From Chthoniobacter flavus Ellin428 (GTDB taxonomy: Bacteria; Verrucomicrobiota; Verrucomicrobiia; Chthoniobacterales; Chthoniobacteraceae), in NCBI RefSeq assembly GCF_000173075.1, contig NZ_ABVL01000017.1, positions 89,731 through 153,730 on the forward strand: a stretch of 64,000 bases of DNA. Direction: 5' to 3'. Every line of letters starts with the position of its first letter. Within the stretch, counting starts at the first letter, position 1. The position numbers were made by a program, and so were the translations under genes. Below, one piece after another: positions 9,091 through 17,798 of this stretch. Below the pieces are notes generated by a model. The model was not told where the DNA came from, ran no database searches, and saw nothing but the letters and a program-made list of their open reading frames with translations.

Positions 9091-9282
9091 ATCGCGGAGC
9101 GATCCTTGCCTGTAGCCGTGGACTTTAGTCCACGGAAACCTTTTTCCAGCGGCCTCGTCGCGGAGCGACGTTTGTCATTTGCTGTTCAGTCGTCGCGGCA
9201 AACGTCGCTCCGCGACGGACCACGACGAACTCCTTTCCGTGGACTAAAGTCCACGGCTACAAGCAAATATCGCTCCGCGATT
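9091..9282. repeat. Large nested inverted repeat downstream of the sulfatase
   Basis: Three nested arm pairs: ATCGCGGAGCGAT at 9093 with ATCGCTCCGCGAT ending 9282; TGTAGCCGTGGACTTTAGTC at 9111 with GACTAAAGTCCACGGCTACA ending 9261; CGTCGCGGAGCGACGTTT with AAACGTCGCTCCGCGACG in the interior. Each inner arm is itself palindromic. It occupies the first half of the 423-bp gap after the sulfatase. The second half (9283-9426) shows no feature I recognise. Confidence 0.8.
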
Positions 9283-9426
9283 GAAAAGACCGCTGTCGGA
9301 CGCCTTTACGGAATGTCGATTCAGCCTGGGACGGCGGTTTGCGAAAGAATGGGAACGCGGCTCGCTCATTTACCAGTCACCGCTTGTCCCGTACACCGCC
9401 ACCTCGGCGGGAGCGAGTCCCTCCGT

Positions 9427-9669
9427 TCACTGCTGCCGGGCGGCTTTCGCCGCTCGTTGCTTTTGCATGAGCTCCTGAAATTCCGACTCCTTGATAATGA
9501 TAGCGGAGACATCTACATGCACGACCGCACGCTTGCGGCCGGAGGAACTTTCAAACGGTCGCGGTGAAGCAAGGATGATGATTTTCGGATCGTCGTTCGC
9601 AGTATACCCCGGAAAATTAAAATCCGGACCCGTGCTCTCCGGACGCTCACGCAATCGAAACCGTTTCAT
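9427..9669 (-). CDS. Small protein of unknown function
   Basis: 80 residues from the ATG at 9669 (MKRFRLRERPESTG). A longer frame to 9762 is rejected because it runs through a CTTCCGCCTTCCT-type tandem tract. The middle reads as beta strands (DPKIIILASP, AVVHVDVSAIII) and the C-terminus as a charged helix ending KQRAAKAARQQ. I do not recognise a family. It is divergent from the lipase-maturation-factor-like gene. The bias toward beta/alpha composition suggests a real gene, but the support is modest. Confidence 0.4.
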   Translation of the reverse strand: MKRFRLRERPESTGPDFNFPGYTANDDPKIIILASPRPFESSSGRKRAVVHVDVSAIIIKESEFQELMQKQRAAKAARQQ

Positions 9670-9734
9670 GACCACCACTCGCGACGGTTTTTCTTCATCC
9701 TTCCGCCTTCCTCCTTCATCCTTTTCCTCCACCC

Positions 9735-11300
9735 GTGCCTCCCGCTCCCGACGAACCGCCAATTACAAAGCCCGCCGCTTCTTCGCCCGCGGCTCCGAAG
9801 TCCGAATACTGGCTGACCCGTTTCGTCCTGCTGCGGTTTCTCGGCTTCATCTATTTCATCGCCTTCCTCTGCGCGGTGAAACAACTCATCCCGTTGATTG
9901 GCCACGACGGCCTGCTCCCGGCCGATGATTTCCTCCACCGGCTCTCCGAGCATCTCGGATCGAACAGCGAAGGCTTCTTTGAACTGCCGAGCCTCTTTTG
10001 GCTCGGCATCTCGGATGACGGGTTGATGCTCGTCTCCTGGCTGGGGCTGATTCTCTCCGTGGTCGTGATGTGCGGATACGCCAACTCGCTCATCATGCTC
10101 GCGCTCTGGGCGCTCTACATGTCCATCGTGAATGTCGGGCAGCTTTGGTACGGATACGGTTGGGAAATCCAATTGCTCGAGACCGGTTTTCTCGCCGTCT
10201 TCCTCTGCCCGTTGCTCGACTGGCGGCCCTTTCCACGACGCGCGCCGCAGGTCGCCGTCCTCTGGCTCTATCGCTGGCTCATTTTCCGGATCATGCTCGG
10301 CGCGGGCTTGATCAAACTGCGCGGCGACGCTTGCTGGCGCGATCTCACCTGCCTCTACTATCACTACGAGACGCAGCCGATTCCGAATCCCGTGAGTTGG
10401 TGGCTGTATTTCCGGCCGCACTGGTTCCAGCGTTTCGGCGTGCTGTGGAATCACTTCGTCGAACTCATCGTCCCGTGGTTTGGCTTTTACCCGCGGATCA
10501 GCCGTCACATCGCGGGTGTCCTCATGGTGAGCTTCCAGATCATCCTCATCATCAGCGGCAATCTCTCCTTTCTCAACTGGCTCACCATCGTCCCCTGCCT
10601 CGCTTGCTTCAACGATACTTTCTGGGCGCGACTGCTCCCGCGGGCCCTGGTCCAGCGCGCCCACGATGCCACGAAGCGCGCCCAGCCTTCCAGCGGCGCG
10701 GAATTTGCCGCGGTGTTTCTCTGCCTCGTCATCGCCATCCTCAGCCTCGAACCGGTGATGAACCTCATCTCGCCCGGCCAGGTCATGAACACCTCGTTCA
10801 ACCGGCTGAGCCTCGTGAATACTTATGGCGCCTTTGGCACCGTCGGGCGTGAGCGCTTCGAAATCATCTTCGAAGGCACCAGCGATCCTTCGCCTCAATC
10901 CGCGACCTGGCGCGAATACGAGTTCGTCGCCAAGCCCGGCGATCCCAAGCGGCGCCCGCCGATCATCGCGCCGTATCAGCCGCGCATCGACTGGCAGATC
11001 TGGTTCGCGGCGATGGCCACGCCGCAACAGTATCCGTGGACTTTCCACTTTGTCTGGAAGCTCCTGCACAACGATCCCGGCACGCTGAGTCTGCTCGCGA
11101 ACAACCCTTTCCCGGGTGAGCCGCCCCGTTACATCCGCGCCGAACTCTATCGCTACCATTTCGCACCGCCAGGCACCCAGGATGGCGCATGGTGGACTCG
11201 CGAGCGCGTCGGCGAATGGCTCCCGCCGCTGTCCGTGGATCATCCGCAATTCCGACAGTTGCTCCGGGAAGAAGGCTGGCTTAAACCCAATGAGCCCTAA
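9735..11300 (+). CDS. Lipase maturation factor (LMF1) family membrane protein
   Basis: 521 residues from a GTG at 9735 with a Pro/Ala-rich N-terminus. Several membrane spans follow in the first ~320 residues (for example FIYFIAFLCAVKQLIPLIG, LILSVVVMCGYA, FLAVFLCPLLDWRPF). Family-typical features are the conserved GAGLIKLRGDACWRDLTCLYYHYETQPIPNP region (about 190-220), FNRLSLVNTYGAFGTV, and a soluble C-terminal domain ending RYHFAPPG...WWTRE. In animals LMF1 helps lipoprotein lipase fold; the bacterial role is not established. The upstream tract 9693-9730 is low-complexity TCCTTC repeats where promoter and ribosome site should lie. Confidence 0.9.
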   Translation: MPPAPDEPPITKPAASSPAAPKSEYWLTRFVLLRFLGFIYFIAFLCAVKQLIPLIGHDGLLPADDFLHRLSEHLGSNSEGFFELPSLFWLGISDDGLMLVSWLGLILSVVVMCGYANSLIMLALWALYMSIVNVGQLWYGYGWEIQLLETGFLAVFLCPLLDWRPFPRRAPQVAVLWLYRWLIFRIMLGAGLIKLRGDACWRDLTCLYYHYETQPIPNPVSWWLYFRPHWFQRFGVLWNHFVELIVPWFGFYPRISRHIAGVLMVSFQIILIISGNLSFLNWLTIVPCLACFNDTFWARLLPRALVQRAHDATKRAQPSSGAEFAAVFLCLVIAILSLEPVMNLISPGQVMNTSFNRLSLVNTYGAFGTVGRERFEIIFEGTSDPSPQSATWREYEFVAKPGDPKRRPPIIAPYQPRIDWQIWFAAMATPQQYPWTFHFVWKLLHNDPGTLSLLANNPFPGEPPRYIRAELYRYHFAPPGTQDGAWWTRERVGEWLPPLSVDHPQFRQLLREEGWLKPNEP

Positions 11301-11467
11301 TTCATTTTCCGTTCTCCAATGCTCTCTTTACATCAACCTCACCTCTGTAGTGTTGGACACTATTCGCCCGTGGCGTGGTCGTTGAGTGGAGGATTTCGCC
11401 ACATTTTCACAAGACATTGCGGTTCTCAGTGCTAGTATCTCGGAAACAGTCGAAATTGCGGCAATCG

Positions 11468-12010
11468 ATGGCCCCCAATCCCGTTCCCTCCTCGAAAGAA
11501 GATCGCTACCTCCGAGTGATCGCCATTTACACCGTTGGCAAAGGTCTCCTTCTCTGCCTCCTCGCCATCGGTTTCCTCGGCTTCCTGCACAAGGACGTCG
11601 ACATGATCGTCGGCAACTGGATGAGCCTCCTCGGCTTCAACATGGAAAACCGCCATGTCATCGCCATTCTCGCACGGCTGGACAAGGTGACCGACAAGCA
11701 ACTGCGCGAATTGAGCGGCATTACCTTCGCCGTGGCGGGTGTGTTTCTCACCCAAGGCTCCGGCCTTCTGCTACGCCAGCAGTGGGCGAAGTATCTCACA
11801 GTGAGCGTGACCAGCGCGCTCATTCCTGTGGAAATCGTCGAACTCTTCCGGCACTTCGGCTGGATCAAGGTTGGGGTATTGGCGGTGAATATCGCCATCG
11901 TCGCTTTCCTCGTCGTCTCGCTCGTGCGAGAGAAACGGCGGACGCAATTGACCAAGCCAGCGCTGGCTGCCGGACCGCAGCCGGTGGCGGTGAGTTGCGA
12001 GACGGTTTAA
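11468..12010 (+). CDS. DUF2127 family membrane protein
   Basis: 180 residues from the ATG at 11468; longer upstream frames have no membrane-protein character. Visible are a first span (IAIYTVGKGLLLCLLAIGFLGFL, about 16-38), a central amphipathic region, a second membrane region containing GSGLLLRQQWAKYLTV and SALIPVEIVELF, and a last span (VGVLAVNIAIVAFLVVSLV, about 138-156). The KG...WA-YL...P-E-E--F pattern matches the uncharacterised DUF2127 family as I remember it. No operon partner is obvious; the moxR-like gene starts 183 bp downstream. Confidence 0.8.
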   Translation: MAPNPVPSSKEDRYLRVIAIYTVGKGLLLCLLAIGFLGFLHKDVDMIVGNWMSLLGFNMENRHVIAILARLDKVTDKQLRELSGITFAVAGVFLTQGSGLLLRQQWAKYLTVSVTSALIPVEIVELFRHFGWIKVGVLAVNIAIVAFLVVSLVREKRRTQLTKPALAAGPQPVAVSCETV

Positions 12011-12193
12011 GGCGCACCGTCGGCACGCGACTCTCATCGCGTGTTTAACACATCTCGATCGATTTTCGTTCGCCGCCGGGTTCTTCCGCCTCGGCCTGTC
12101 GATTTCTGCATGCAATCGCACCGATTACGTGGAATGCATCCTGCATCGCCCACTCTGGACCATCTCTCTCACCCCCTCGAAAGTGACCATTCA

Positions 12194-13105
12194 ATGAAAA
12201 GTAGGATCGAAACGCTCGTCTCCCAAATCGGACAGATCATTGTGGGCAAGGAAGACGCCGTTCGTCTAGCCACTGCGTGTTTGCTCGCGCGCGGACATCT
12301 GCTCATCGAAGACATTCCGGGCGTCGGCAAGACGACGCTCGCCCACACCCTGGCCCGCTCGCTCGGCCTGCAGTTCCGCCGCATCCAATTCACCAGCGAT
12401 CTGCTGCCCGCGGACATCGTCGGCAACTCCATCTTCGACCGCGAACAGCAGCGTTTCATCTTCCACGCCGGCCCGCTCTTTTCGCAGATGGTACTGATCG
12501 ACGAAATCAATCGCGCCACGCCGAAGACCCAGAGCGCACTGCTCGAGGCCATGGAGGAAACGCACGTGACCATCGACGGCGTCACGCATCCGCTGCCCTC
12601 ACCATTTTTCGTCATCGCCACGCAGAATCCGCAGCACCAGATCGGCACCTTCCCACTGCCCGAGTCGCAGCTCGACCGGTTCCTCATGCGCATTGAACTC
12701 GGCGTGCCGGGACGCGCCGCCGAGCGCACCATGCTCCTCGGGCAGGATCGCAAGATCATGCTGAAAGAGTTCCGCCCGGTCATGCCGATCGAGACGCTCA
12801 CCGAAGTGCAGGAGCAAGTGCGCAGGGTCCACGCTTCGCCCGCATTGCTCGACTACTTGCAAGACCTGCTCGAGGCCAGCCGACGACGACATCGCGCCGG
12901 GCTTTCCCCGCGCGCCGGTCTCGCCCTGCTCCACGCCGCGCAGGCCTGGGCGCTCATGCAAGGCCGCGAGATGGTCCTGCCGGAAGACATCCAGGCCGTG
13001 GGCGTCGCCGTCATGGCCCACCGCCTCGGCCACGACATGGAAGCCACCGAAACTTCCGGTCGCACCCTCGCTCAGAACCTCCTGCGCGAGGTGCCGGTGC
13101 CGTAG
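12194..13105 (+). CDS. MoxR-family AAA+ ATPase
   Basis: Chaperone-like ATPase. 303 residues from the ATG at 12194. Walker A IPGVGKTT (43-48), Walker B LIDEINRATP (D103, E104), sensor-1 VIATQNP, and the arginine-rich PESQLDRFLMRI segment are present. MoxR proteins are usually encoded with DUF58/VWA and transglutaminase-like genes, and both follow here, so it probably remodels or activates that envelope complex. An inverted repeat lies 5 bp after its stop and separates it from the DUF58 gene. Confidence 0.95.
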   Translation: MKSRIETLVSQIGQIIVGKEDAVRLATACLLARGHLLIEDIPGVGKTTLAHTLARSLGLQFRRIQFTSDLLPADIVGNSIFDREQQRFIFHAGPLFSQMVLIDEINRATPKTQSALLEAMEETHVTIDGVTHPLPSPFFVIATQNPQHQIGTFPLPESQLDRFLMRIELGVPGRAAERTMLLGQDRKIMLKEFRPVMPIETLTEVQEQVRRVHASPALLDYLQDLLEASRRRHRAGLSPRAGLALLHAAQAWALMQGREMVLPEDIQAVGVAVMAHRLGHDMEATETSGRTLAQNLLREVPVP

Positions 13106-13110
13106 GAAGA

Positions 13111-13205
13111 AGTAATCAGTATTCAGTGATCAGTAATCAGTGCGCCGCCGATCGCCTCCGCTCTCTCTTACTGATCACTGATTACTGATTACTGATTACT
13201 AATCA
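13111..13205. repeat. Inverted repeat of tandem ATCAGTA-type units inside an operon
   Basis: The left arm 13111-13141 reads as AGTAATCAGT ATTCAGTGAT CAGTAATCAG. The right arm 13168-13205 is its reverse complement (CTGATCACTG ATTACTGATT ACTGATTACT). It lies between moxR (stop 13105) and the DUF58 gene (start 13218) in the same orientation. A read-through transcript would therefore contain a ~30-bp stem. Confidence 0.85.
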
Positions 13206-13217
13206 CTCATCCCCAAA

Positions 13218-14120
13218 ATGGAATCCGCCCCCACAGATCGCGTCTGGGTCTGGCCCAATGGCCGCACGCTCGGCCTCGCGGCGGTGCTGGTCGCGATGTG
13301 TTACGCCGGCGCCAGCCAGAGCAATGGCGCGGCCTATCTGCTTTGCTTCATCCTGACCAGCCTGGCCATCGTCTCGCTGGTGCATGCGTGGGCCAATCTC
13401 CATGGACTCGGTGCCTCCGTGGAATCGATCCCTCCCGTTTTCGCCGGGGACGATGTCTCTGTGCCGGTCGTCCTCACGGCCAGGAAAGGGGGCAGCCATT
13501 TCGGCGTGTTGGTTTCTGTCTCCGACGGCGCACCATCGGCCCACGAAGGCGCTGTTGTTCCCGAGTCACCCTCGCGTCTCGAGGTGCGCTTTCCCTCACC
13601 CGCGCGCGGGCACTATCGCGTGATCCCTCTGCGCATCACCAGCGATTACCCGCTGGGCTTTTTCACCGCGCGACGGCGCATCAAAGTCGCCCACGAATTT
13701 TACGTCTACCCGACACCGCACGGCGACCTTCCGTTTCCCCTCACCGTCGCTCCCACCCGCCAACCACGCGACGGTGTGCGGCACGAGGGCGATGACTTCG
13801 GCGGCACACGCCTGTGGCGTCCGGGCGAATCGCAGCGCCACATCGATTGGAAAGCCGCGGCCCGCAATCCGGTGCTCCTCACCAAACAATGGACCGGCGA
13901 GACGGATGAAATCCTCTACCTCGACTGGGCGACGTTGCCCGGGCTCGATACCGAAACGCGGATCAGCCAACTCGCCCGCTGGGTCGTGACCGCCGAGCGC
14001 GGCTTCGAGACCTACGAACTGCGCCTGCCGGGAAAAATTGTCCGCGCCAGCCGTGGCGAATCCCATTTTCACGCGTGCCTGCGCGCGCTCGCTTCGTTCG
14101 AATCCCCGGCCGCGAATTGA
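13218..14120 (+). CDS. DUF58 domain protein (MoxR partner)
   Basis: 300 residues. Two N-terminal membrane spans (about 17-33 and 39-57) precede a beta-rich extracytoplasmic or cytoplasmic segment. The DUF58 signature is LWRPGESQRHIDWKAAAR and LTKQW (about 199-225). Proteins of this type work with MoxR ATPases and transglutaminase-like proteins in the envelope; the biochemical role is unknown. The stop is 5 bp before the next gene, so the two are cotranscribed. The short C-terminal VWA-like half after residue 230 is typical of the smaller family members. Confidence 0.93.
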   Translation: MESAPTDRVWVWPNGRTLGLAAVLVAMCYAGASQSNGAAYLLCFILTSLAIVSLVHAWANLHGLGASVESIPPVFAGDDVSVPVVLTARKGGSHFGVLVSVSDGAPSAHEGAVVPESPSRLEVRFPSPARGHYRVIPLRITSDYPLGFFTARRRIKVAHEFYVYPTPHGDLPFPLTVAPTRQPRDGVRHEGDDFGGTRLWRPGESQRHIDWKAAARNPVLLTKQWTGETDEILYLDWATLPGLDTETRISQLARWVVTAERGFETYELRLPGKIVRASRGESHFHACLRALASFESPAAN

Positions 14121-14125
14121 CGCCC

Positions 14126-16135
14126 ATGGACATCTTCCGCCATTCCCGGTACTCGAGCAACGTCGCCACGGCCCCGCTGGTCGGCATGATCATCGCCCTG
14201 GCCGCGGCGGTCATTCCGATGGGTGAGAAAGTCGCCGGCTGGGTCATCTGCGGCTTCTTCGCCGCCTGTATCGCCCGCCTCATCTTCAACCGTCCCGGCG
14301 CGCGCCTGCCCTCGCTGCCCCTCAAGCTCCTGCTTTTCGCCGGGAGCGTCGGTGGCGTCGCCTTCAACTACGGTTCGGCGGTGGGCATTGAGCCGGGCTT
14401 CAGCATTCTCGTCGCGCTGGTCGGGCTCAAGTTGATCGAGGCCAATGGGCCGCGCGACTTTCACGTCCTCGGCTTGCTGGCTTTCTTCCTCGCCCTCTGC
14501 GATTTGTTTTTCTCGCAGGATCTTCTCCGCTGGCTCTACGTCGCGATCATCGTGCTCCTCGTGCTTGCCACGCTGGTGCGCTTTCATCGCGGTACGAGCC
14601 CCGGCAGTTACTCGCGATCCACCTGGCTGGCCATGCGACTGCTCCTCCAGGCGTTGCCCATCGCGGTACTGCTCTTCCTGTTTTTTCCGCGTGTCTACGG
14701 CGGCTTCCGTTTTCAGTTCAGCCAGTCGCTCATGAATATCGGCGGCATGTCCGACCGGCTTTCCCCCGGCAGCATGTCCTCGATCGCCCTCAATAGCGAC
14801 GTCGTCTTTCGCGCGGATTTTCCCGACGGAAATATCCCGCCCATGTCCTCGATGTATTGGCGCGGCGGCGTCCTGTGGCGTGGCGACGAACTCACCTGGG
14901 TGCTCGGCCCATTCTTTTCGCGGACGGAATATCAGCCCGCTCCGATGAGTGGCCCGAAGATCCGCCAGCGGATCAGTCTTCAACCGCATGGCGGGCGCTG
15001 GCTGTTCGCGCTCGACCGTCCGATGGAAATGCACGGCGCCAGCTACCTGCCGGGTGGAGTGCTGCAAAGCAAGCGCGCCATCCTCAGCCGCTATCGTTAC
15101 GAAGTCACCTCGCTGCCCGAAGACCGCCAGACCAAGCTGCCAAGCGATCAAATGAGAGCCGCGCTGGATTTGCCCGCGCACCTCAGTCCCCGCGTCAAAG
15201 CGCTCGTCGCCAGCTGGAAAGCCGAAAGTAAAAACCCGGCAAAGATCGTCGAAGCCGCGTTGCGCTACTTCCGCCACGAACGTTTCACCTACACCCTCCA
15301 GCCCGGCTCCTACAGTGACGCGAACGCGCTCGATGAATTTCTGTTCGAGCGGCGGCAGGGCTTCTGCGAGCACTACGCCGCGGCCTTTGCCACGCTCATG
15401 CGGGTCGCCGGCGTCCCCTCGCGCGTCGTCATCGGGTATCACGCCGGGGAGTACAATTCGCTGGGGAAATACGTCATCGTCCGGCAATCCGACGCCCACG
15501 CCTGGTGCGAGGTGTGGCTGCAGAATGTCGGCTGGCAGCGCATCGATCCCACGGATGTCATCGCGCCGGATCGCATCTCCTCGAACCTCGAGTCGTATCT
15601 CGAGTCGCACACCTCGCAAAGCGACGCCACCTCCGGAGAGCGCTCCCTCGCCGCCACCGGCTGGCGCGAAATCCAGCACGATCTCCAACTCGCCTGGGAC
15701 AGCCTGAACTACCAATGGGATCTGCACATCCTCAATTTCGATGAGGACGCACAGATGAATTTCCTGATGCTCCTCGGCCTCGGTTCGGTGTCCTGGGCCA
15801 GCATTCTCATCTGGGTCCTGATCGCCACCGCGCTTTTTGTCGGCGGCCTGAGTTTTTTCCTGCGGCGCTCCCGCAGCACCGTGGACAAAGTTGGCCGCGG
15901 CTATGCCGGCTTCTGCCACGCGCTCGCGCGAGCGGGTCTACCCCGCGAACCGTGGGAAGGTGCCCAACATTTTGCCGCCCGCGCGGCTGCTCATTTTCCG
16001 GAACAGGCCGAACTCATCGGGCGCATCTCGCAGCTCTACATCGAGCTGCGTTACGGCCGCGGCGAAGCCAGCGCCGCGCACTTCCTCACCGCTGTCCGTC
16101 AACTGCCACGCTTCAGCGTTAAGAGCGGAACATGA
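14126..16135 (+). CDS. TgpA-like transmembrane transglutaminase (DUF3488)
   Basis: 669 residues from the ATG at 14126. Five or six membrane spans occupy the N-terminal ~190 residues. A periplasmic transglutaminase-like domain follows with Cys-His-Asp at C414 (QGFCEHYAAAF), H458 (SDAHAWCEVW) and D474 (RIDPTD). One more span lies near 550-570, then a cytoplasmic DUF4129-like tail (GYAGFCHALARAGLPREPWEG). TgpA of Pseudomonas is essential and thought to act on peptidoglycan or envelope proteins. Here it forms an operon with moxR and DUF58. Its last 17 bp overlap the 3' end of the convergent DUF486 gene. Confidence 0.94.
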   Translation: MDIFRHSRYSSNVATAPLVGMIIALAAAVIPMGEKVAGWVICGFFAACIARLIFNRPGARLPSLPLKLLLFAGSVGGVAFNYGSAVGIEPGFSILVALVGLKLIEANGPRDFHVLGLLAFFLALCDLFFSQDLLRWLYVAIIVLLVLATLVRFHRGTSPGSYSRSTWLAMRLLLQALPIAVLLFLFFPRVYGGFRFQFSQSLMNIGGMSDRLSPGSMSSIALNSDVVFRADFPDGNIPPMSSMYWRGGVLWRGDELTWVLGPFFSRTEYQPAPMSGPKIRQRISLQPHGGRWLFALDRPMEMHGASYLPGGVLQSKRAILSRYRYEVTSLPEDRQTKLPSDQMRAALDLPAHLSPRVKALVASWKAESKNPAKIVEAALRYFRHERFTYTLQPGSYSDANALDEFLFERRQGFCEHYAAAFATLMRVAGVPSRVVIGYHAGEYNSLGKYVIVRQSDAHAWCEVWLQNVGWQRIDPTDVIAPDRISSNLESYLESHTSQSDATSGERSLAATGWREIQHDLQLAWDSLNYQWDLHILNFDEDAQMNFLMLLGLGSVSWASILIWVLIATALFVGGLSFFLRRSRSTVDKVGRGYAGFCHALARAGLPREPWEGAQHFAARAAAHFPEQAELIGRISQLYIELRYGRGEASAAHFLTAVRQLPRFSVKSGT

Positions 16136-16460
16136 AGTAAACCGCGCCGAGCATGCACAGCCCGGCCCAGAGGTAGTCGAGCTTGATGGGTTGCCCCATG
16201 TAGAAGATCGCAAACGGCACGAAGACCGAGAGCGTAATCACTTCCTGCATGATCTTGAGCTGCCCCAGGCTGAGCGCGGTGTTGCCGATGCGATTGGCCG
16301 GCACCTGAAAACAGTATTCCAAAAATGCCACCGCCCAACTGATGACGATCGCGATGTAGAGCGGTTTGCTGAGAAGATTTTTCAGGTGCGCATACCAGGC
16401 GAAGGTCATGAACACGTTGGAAACGATGAGAAGGAGAGCGCTTTTCCAGATGGCAGGCAT
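16119..16460 (-). CDS. DMT superfamily DUF486 membrane protein
   Basis: 113 residues with four predicted membrane spans (about 6-22, 33-50, 67-88, 93-112), the size of a small-multidrug-resistance-type half transporter. The FMTFAWYAHLK start region, EYCFQVPANRIG and LSLGQLKIMQEVITL segments match DUF486, a family related to EamA/SMR exporters with no known substrate. It converges with and overlaps the transglutaminase gene by 17 bp. Confidence 0.92.
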   Translation of the reverse strand: MPAIWKSALLLIVSNVFMTFAWYAHLKNLLSKPLYIAIVISWAVAFLEYCFQVPANRIGNTALSLGQLKIMQEVITLSVFVPFAIFYMGQPIKLDYLWAGLCMLGAVYFMFRS

Positions 16461-16516
16461 GATTGCATTTACACCAGTTTCCCGATCCCGTGCGAGCGAA
16501 GGTGCGGGTTTGGGCT

Positions 16517-16624
16517 CCTATACTTCCTATACTTCCTATACTTCCTATTCTTCCTATAGCGCCTATTTTCTCGGCGAGCCATTCGCCTTAGCGATAGGAG
16601 ATATAGGAAGAAGGAGGTATAGGA
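16517..16624. repeat. Inverted repeat of tandem CTATACTTC-type units
   Basis: The left arm has four or five copies of CCTATACTTC or variants (16517-16560). The right arm 16591-16624 carries the reverse complement in a more degenerate form (GATAGGAGATATAGGAAG AAGGAGGTATAGGA). It lies between the start of the DUF486 gene and the end of the SGNH hydrolase gene. The rest of this 267-bp gap has one further small hairpin (GGGCGACCTGGAGATCGCCC near 16669). Confidence 0.8.
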
Positions 16625-16727
16625 TCTCGCGAAGCGCCTCTGTTCGTGGGGCAACGCTCCGCGGTGCAGGGCGACCTGGAGATCGCCCCTCCCAGAGTTC
16701 CGTGGCTGCGGTGCTATCCCGTAATCT

Positions 16728-17618
16728 TTACTTCGCCGGCACGGGCGTCGCCGCGGCTTTGGCGGCCGCTTTCGCCGCCCTGGCCTCGGCAGCTTTTTTC
16801 GCACTCTCCACGGCCTGCGCTTCGAGGGGCACCCATGCCGCTTCCGCCTTCTTGAGCTGCGCAGCGTCGAAGCCGAAAGCCTGCAATACGCCGGTCGCCA
16901 TGACCTTGTTGCCGTCGGTATTCATGTGCACGCCGTCGACGGTGAAGATCTTCTGTCCTGGCCGATTCGCTGCCTTGATGCGCTCCTGGAACATCGCGTT
17001 CAGGTCGGCCAGCGGCAGATGCTTTTCCTTCGCCAGCTTGCGCAGGAAATCATTGTAGGCCACCAGCTTCTTGTTCTCGTCGTTCCCCAGATTCTCCTCC
17101 TTGATCGGCGTCGAGGTGAGGATGACCACCTGCACACCAGCGTGGAGGGCCTTGTCCACGATCTCCGTGATATTCTTCTCGTACGTCCCCTTCGGCGGCT
17201 CCATCTCGTTGCGCTTTTGGTAGGTCTGCGCCGCGGCCTCGGCGTCGTTGAGGGGCACGCCTTTCAAGCCGTGCCACACGTCGTTCACGCCACAGCTCAG
17301 CGTCATCCATTGCGGCTTTTTGTTCAGCACGTCGCGATCGACACGCGCCAGCATGTCATTGGATTTGTGTCCGCTGATGCCCGCCGGGACCGGGTCGATC
17401 TTGATGTCATTGGCATCGAACGCCGCAACGATCAATTTCACATAACCAGCCGGATTGCTCCATCCCTGCGCGGTGATCGAATCTCCAAGAAAAGCCACCT
17501 TGTCGCCCGGCTTGACGGGAATCTCCGCGAAACTGCTGGGCGCAGACGCGCAGAACAGCGAGGTGGCAACGGCAACGGACGCGAGACGAACGACGGAGCG
17601 GAGGGTGGGAGGAAACAT
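16728..17618 (-). CDS. Secreted SGNH/GDSL-family hydrolase
   Basis: 296 residues. Signal peptide about 1-31 (cleavage after SSFA). Block I FLGDSIT has the nucleophile S47, block III GVND has N112, and block V VDGVHMN supplies D228 and H231. The C-terminus ends in an Ala/Lys-rich helix. The family comprises esterases and acetylesterases; in this lineage they are commonly used on acylated polysaccharides. No operon partner, since repeats flank both sides. Confidence 0.93.
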   Translation of the reverse strand: MFPPTLRSVVRLASVAVATSLFCASAPSSFAEIPVKPGDKVAFLGDSITAQGWSNPAGYVKLIVAAFDANDIKIDPVPAGISGHKSNDMLARVDRDVLNKKPQWMTLSCGVNDVWHGLKGVPLNDAEAAAQTYQKRNEMEPPKGTYEKNITEIVDKALHAGVQVVILTSTPIKEENLGNDENKKLVAYNDFLRKLAKEKHLPLADLNAMFQERIKAANRPGQKIFTVDGVHMNTDGNKVMATGVLQAFGFDAAQLKKAEAAWVPLEAQAVESAKKAAEARAAKAAAKAAATPVPAK

Positions 17619-17695
17619 GCTTCCTTTGTTTCAAAGCCGCGCCCGCCCACGCAAGCCCGAACGTGGCGGAGCGGCTTTAGCGACGGTGAAAAGAA

Positions 17696-17765
17696 GGCCC
17701 GCGAATCACGCGAATGACACGAATGCGATGATTTCCATTCGCTTCATCTGTGTAATTCGCGGGCC
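17696..17765. repeat. Inverted repeat, CGCGAAT-type arms
   Basis: Left arm GGCCCGCGAATCACGCGAAT...ACGAATG (17696-17725), right arm CATTCGCTTCAT...TGTAATTCGCGGGCC (17736-17765), spacer ten bases. It lies between the SGNH gene start and the end of the next minus-strand gene. Confidence 0.8.
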
Positions 17766-17798
17766 AGACAACCTCTCTGCAGGTTGATTTACAGTCTC

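Noticed and set aside
14091..14110. Sequence resembling a tRNA T-loop (GTTCGAATCC)
   Set aside because: It lies inside the DUF58 coding end and no acceptor, D or anticodon arms can be formed around it.
14069..15919. 616-codon minus-strand frame opposite the transglutaminase gene
   Set aside because: Shadow frame with low-complexity His/Arg/Asp composition; the plus-strand gene has a complete catalytic triad and membrane spans.
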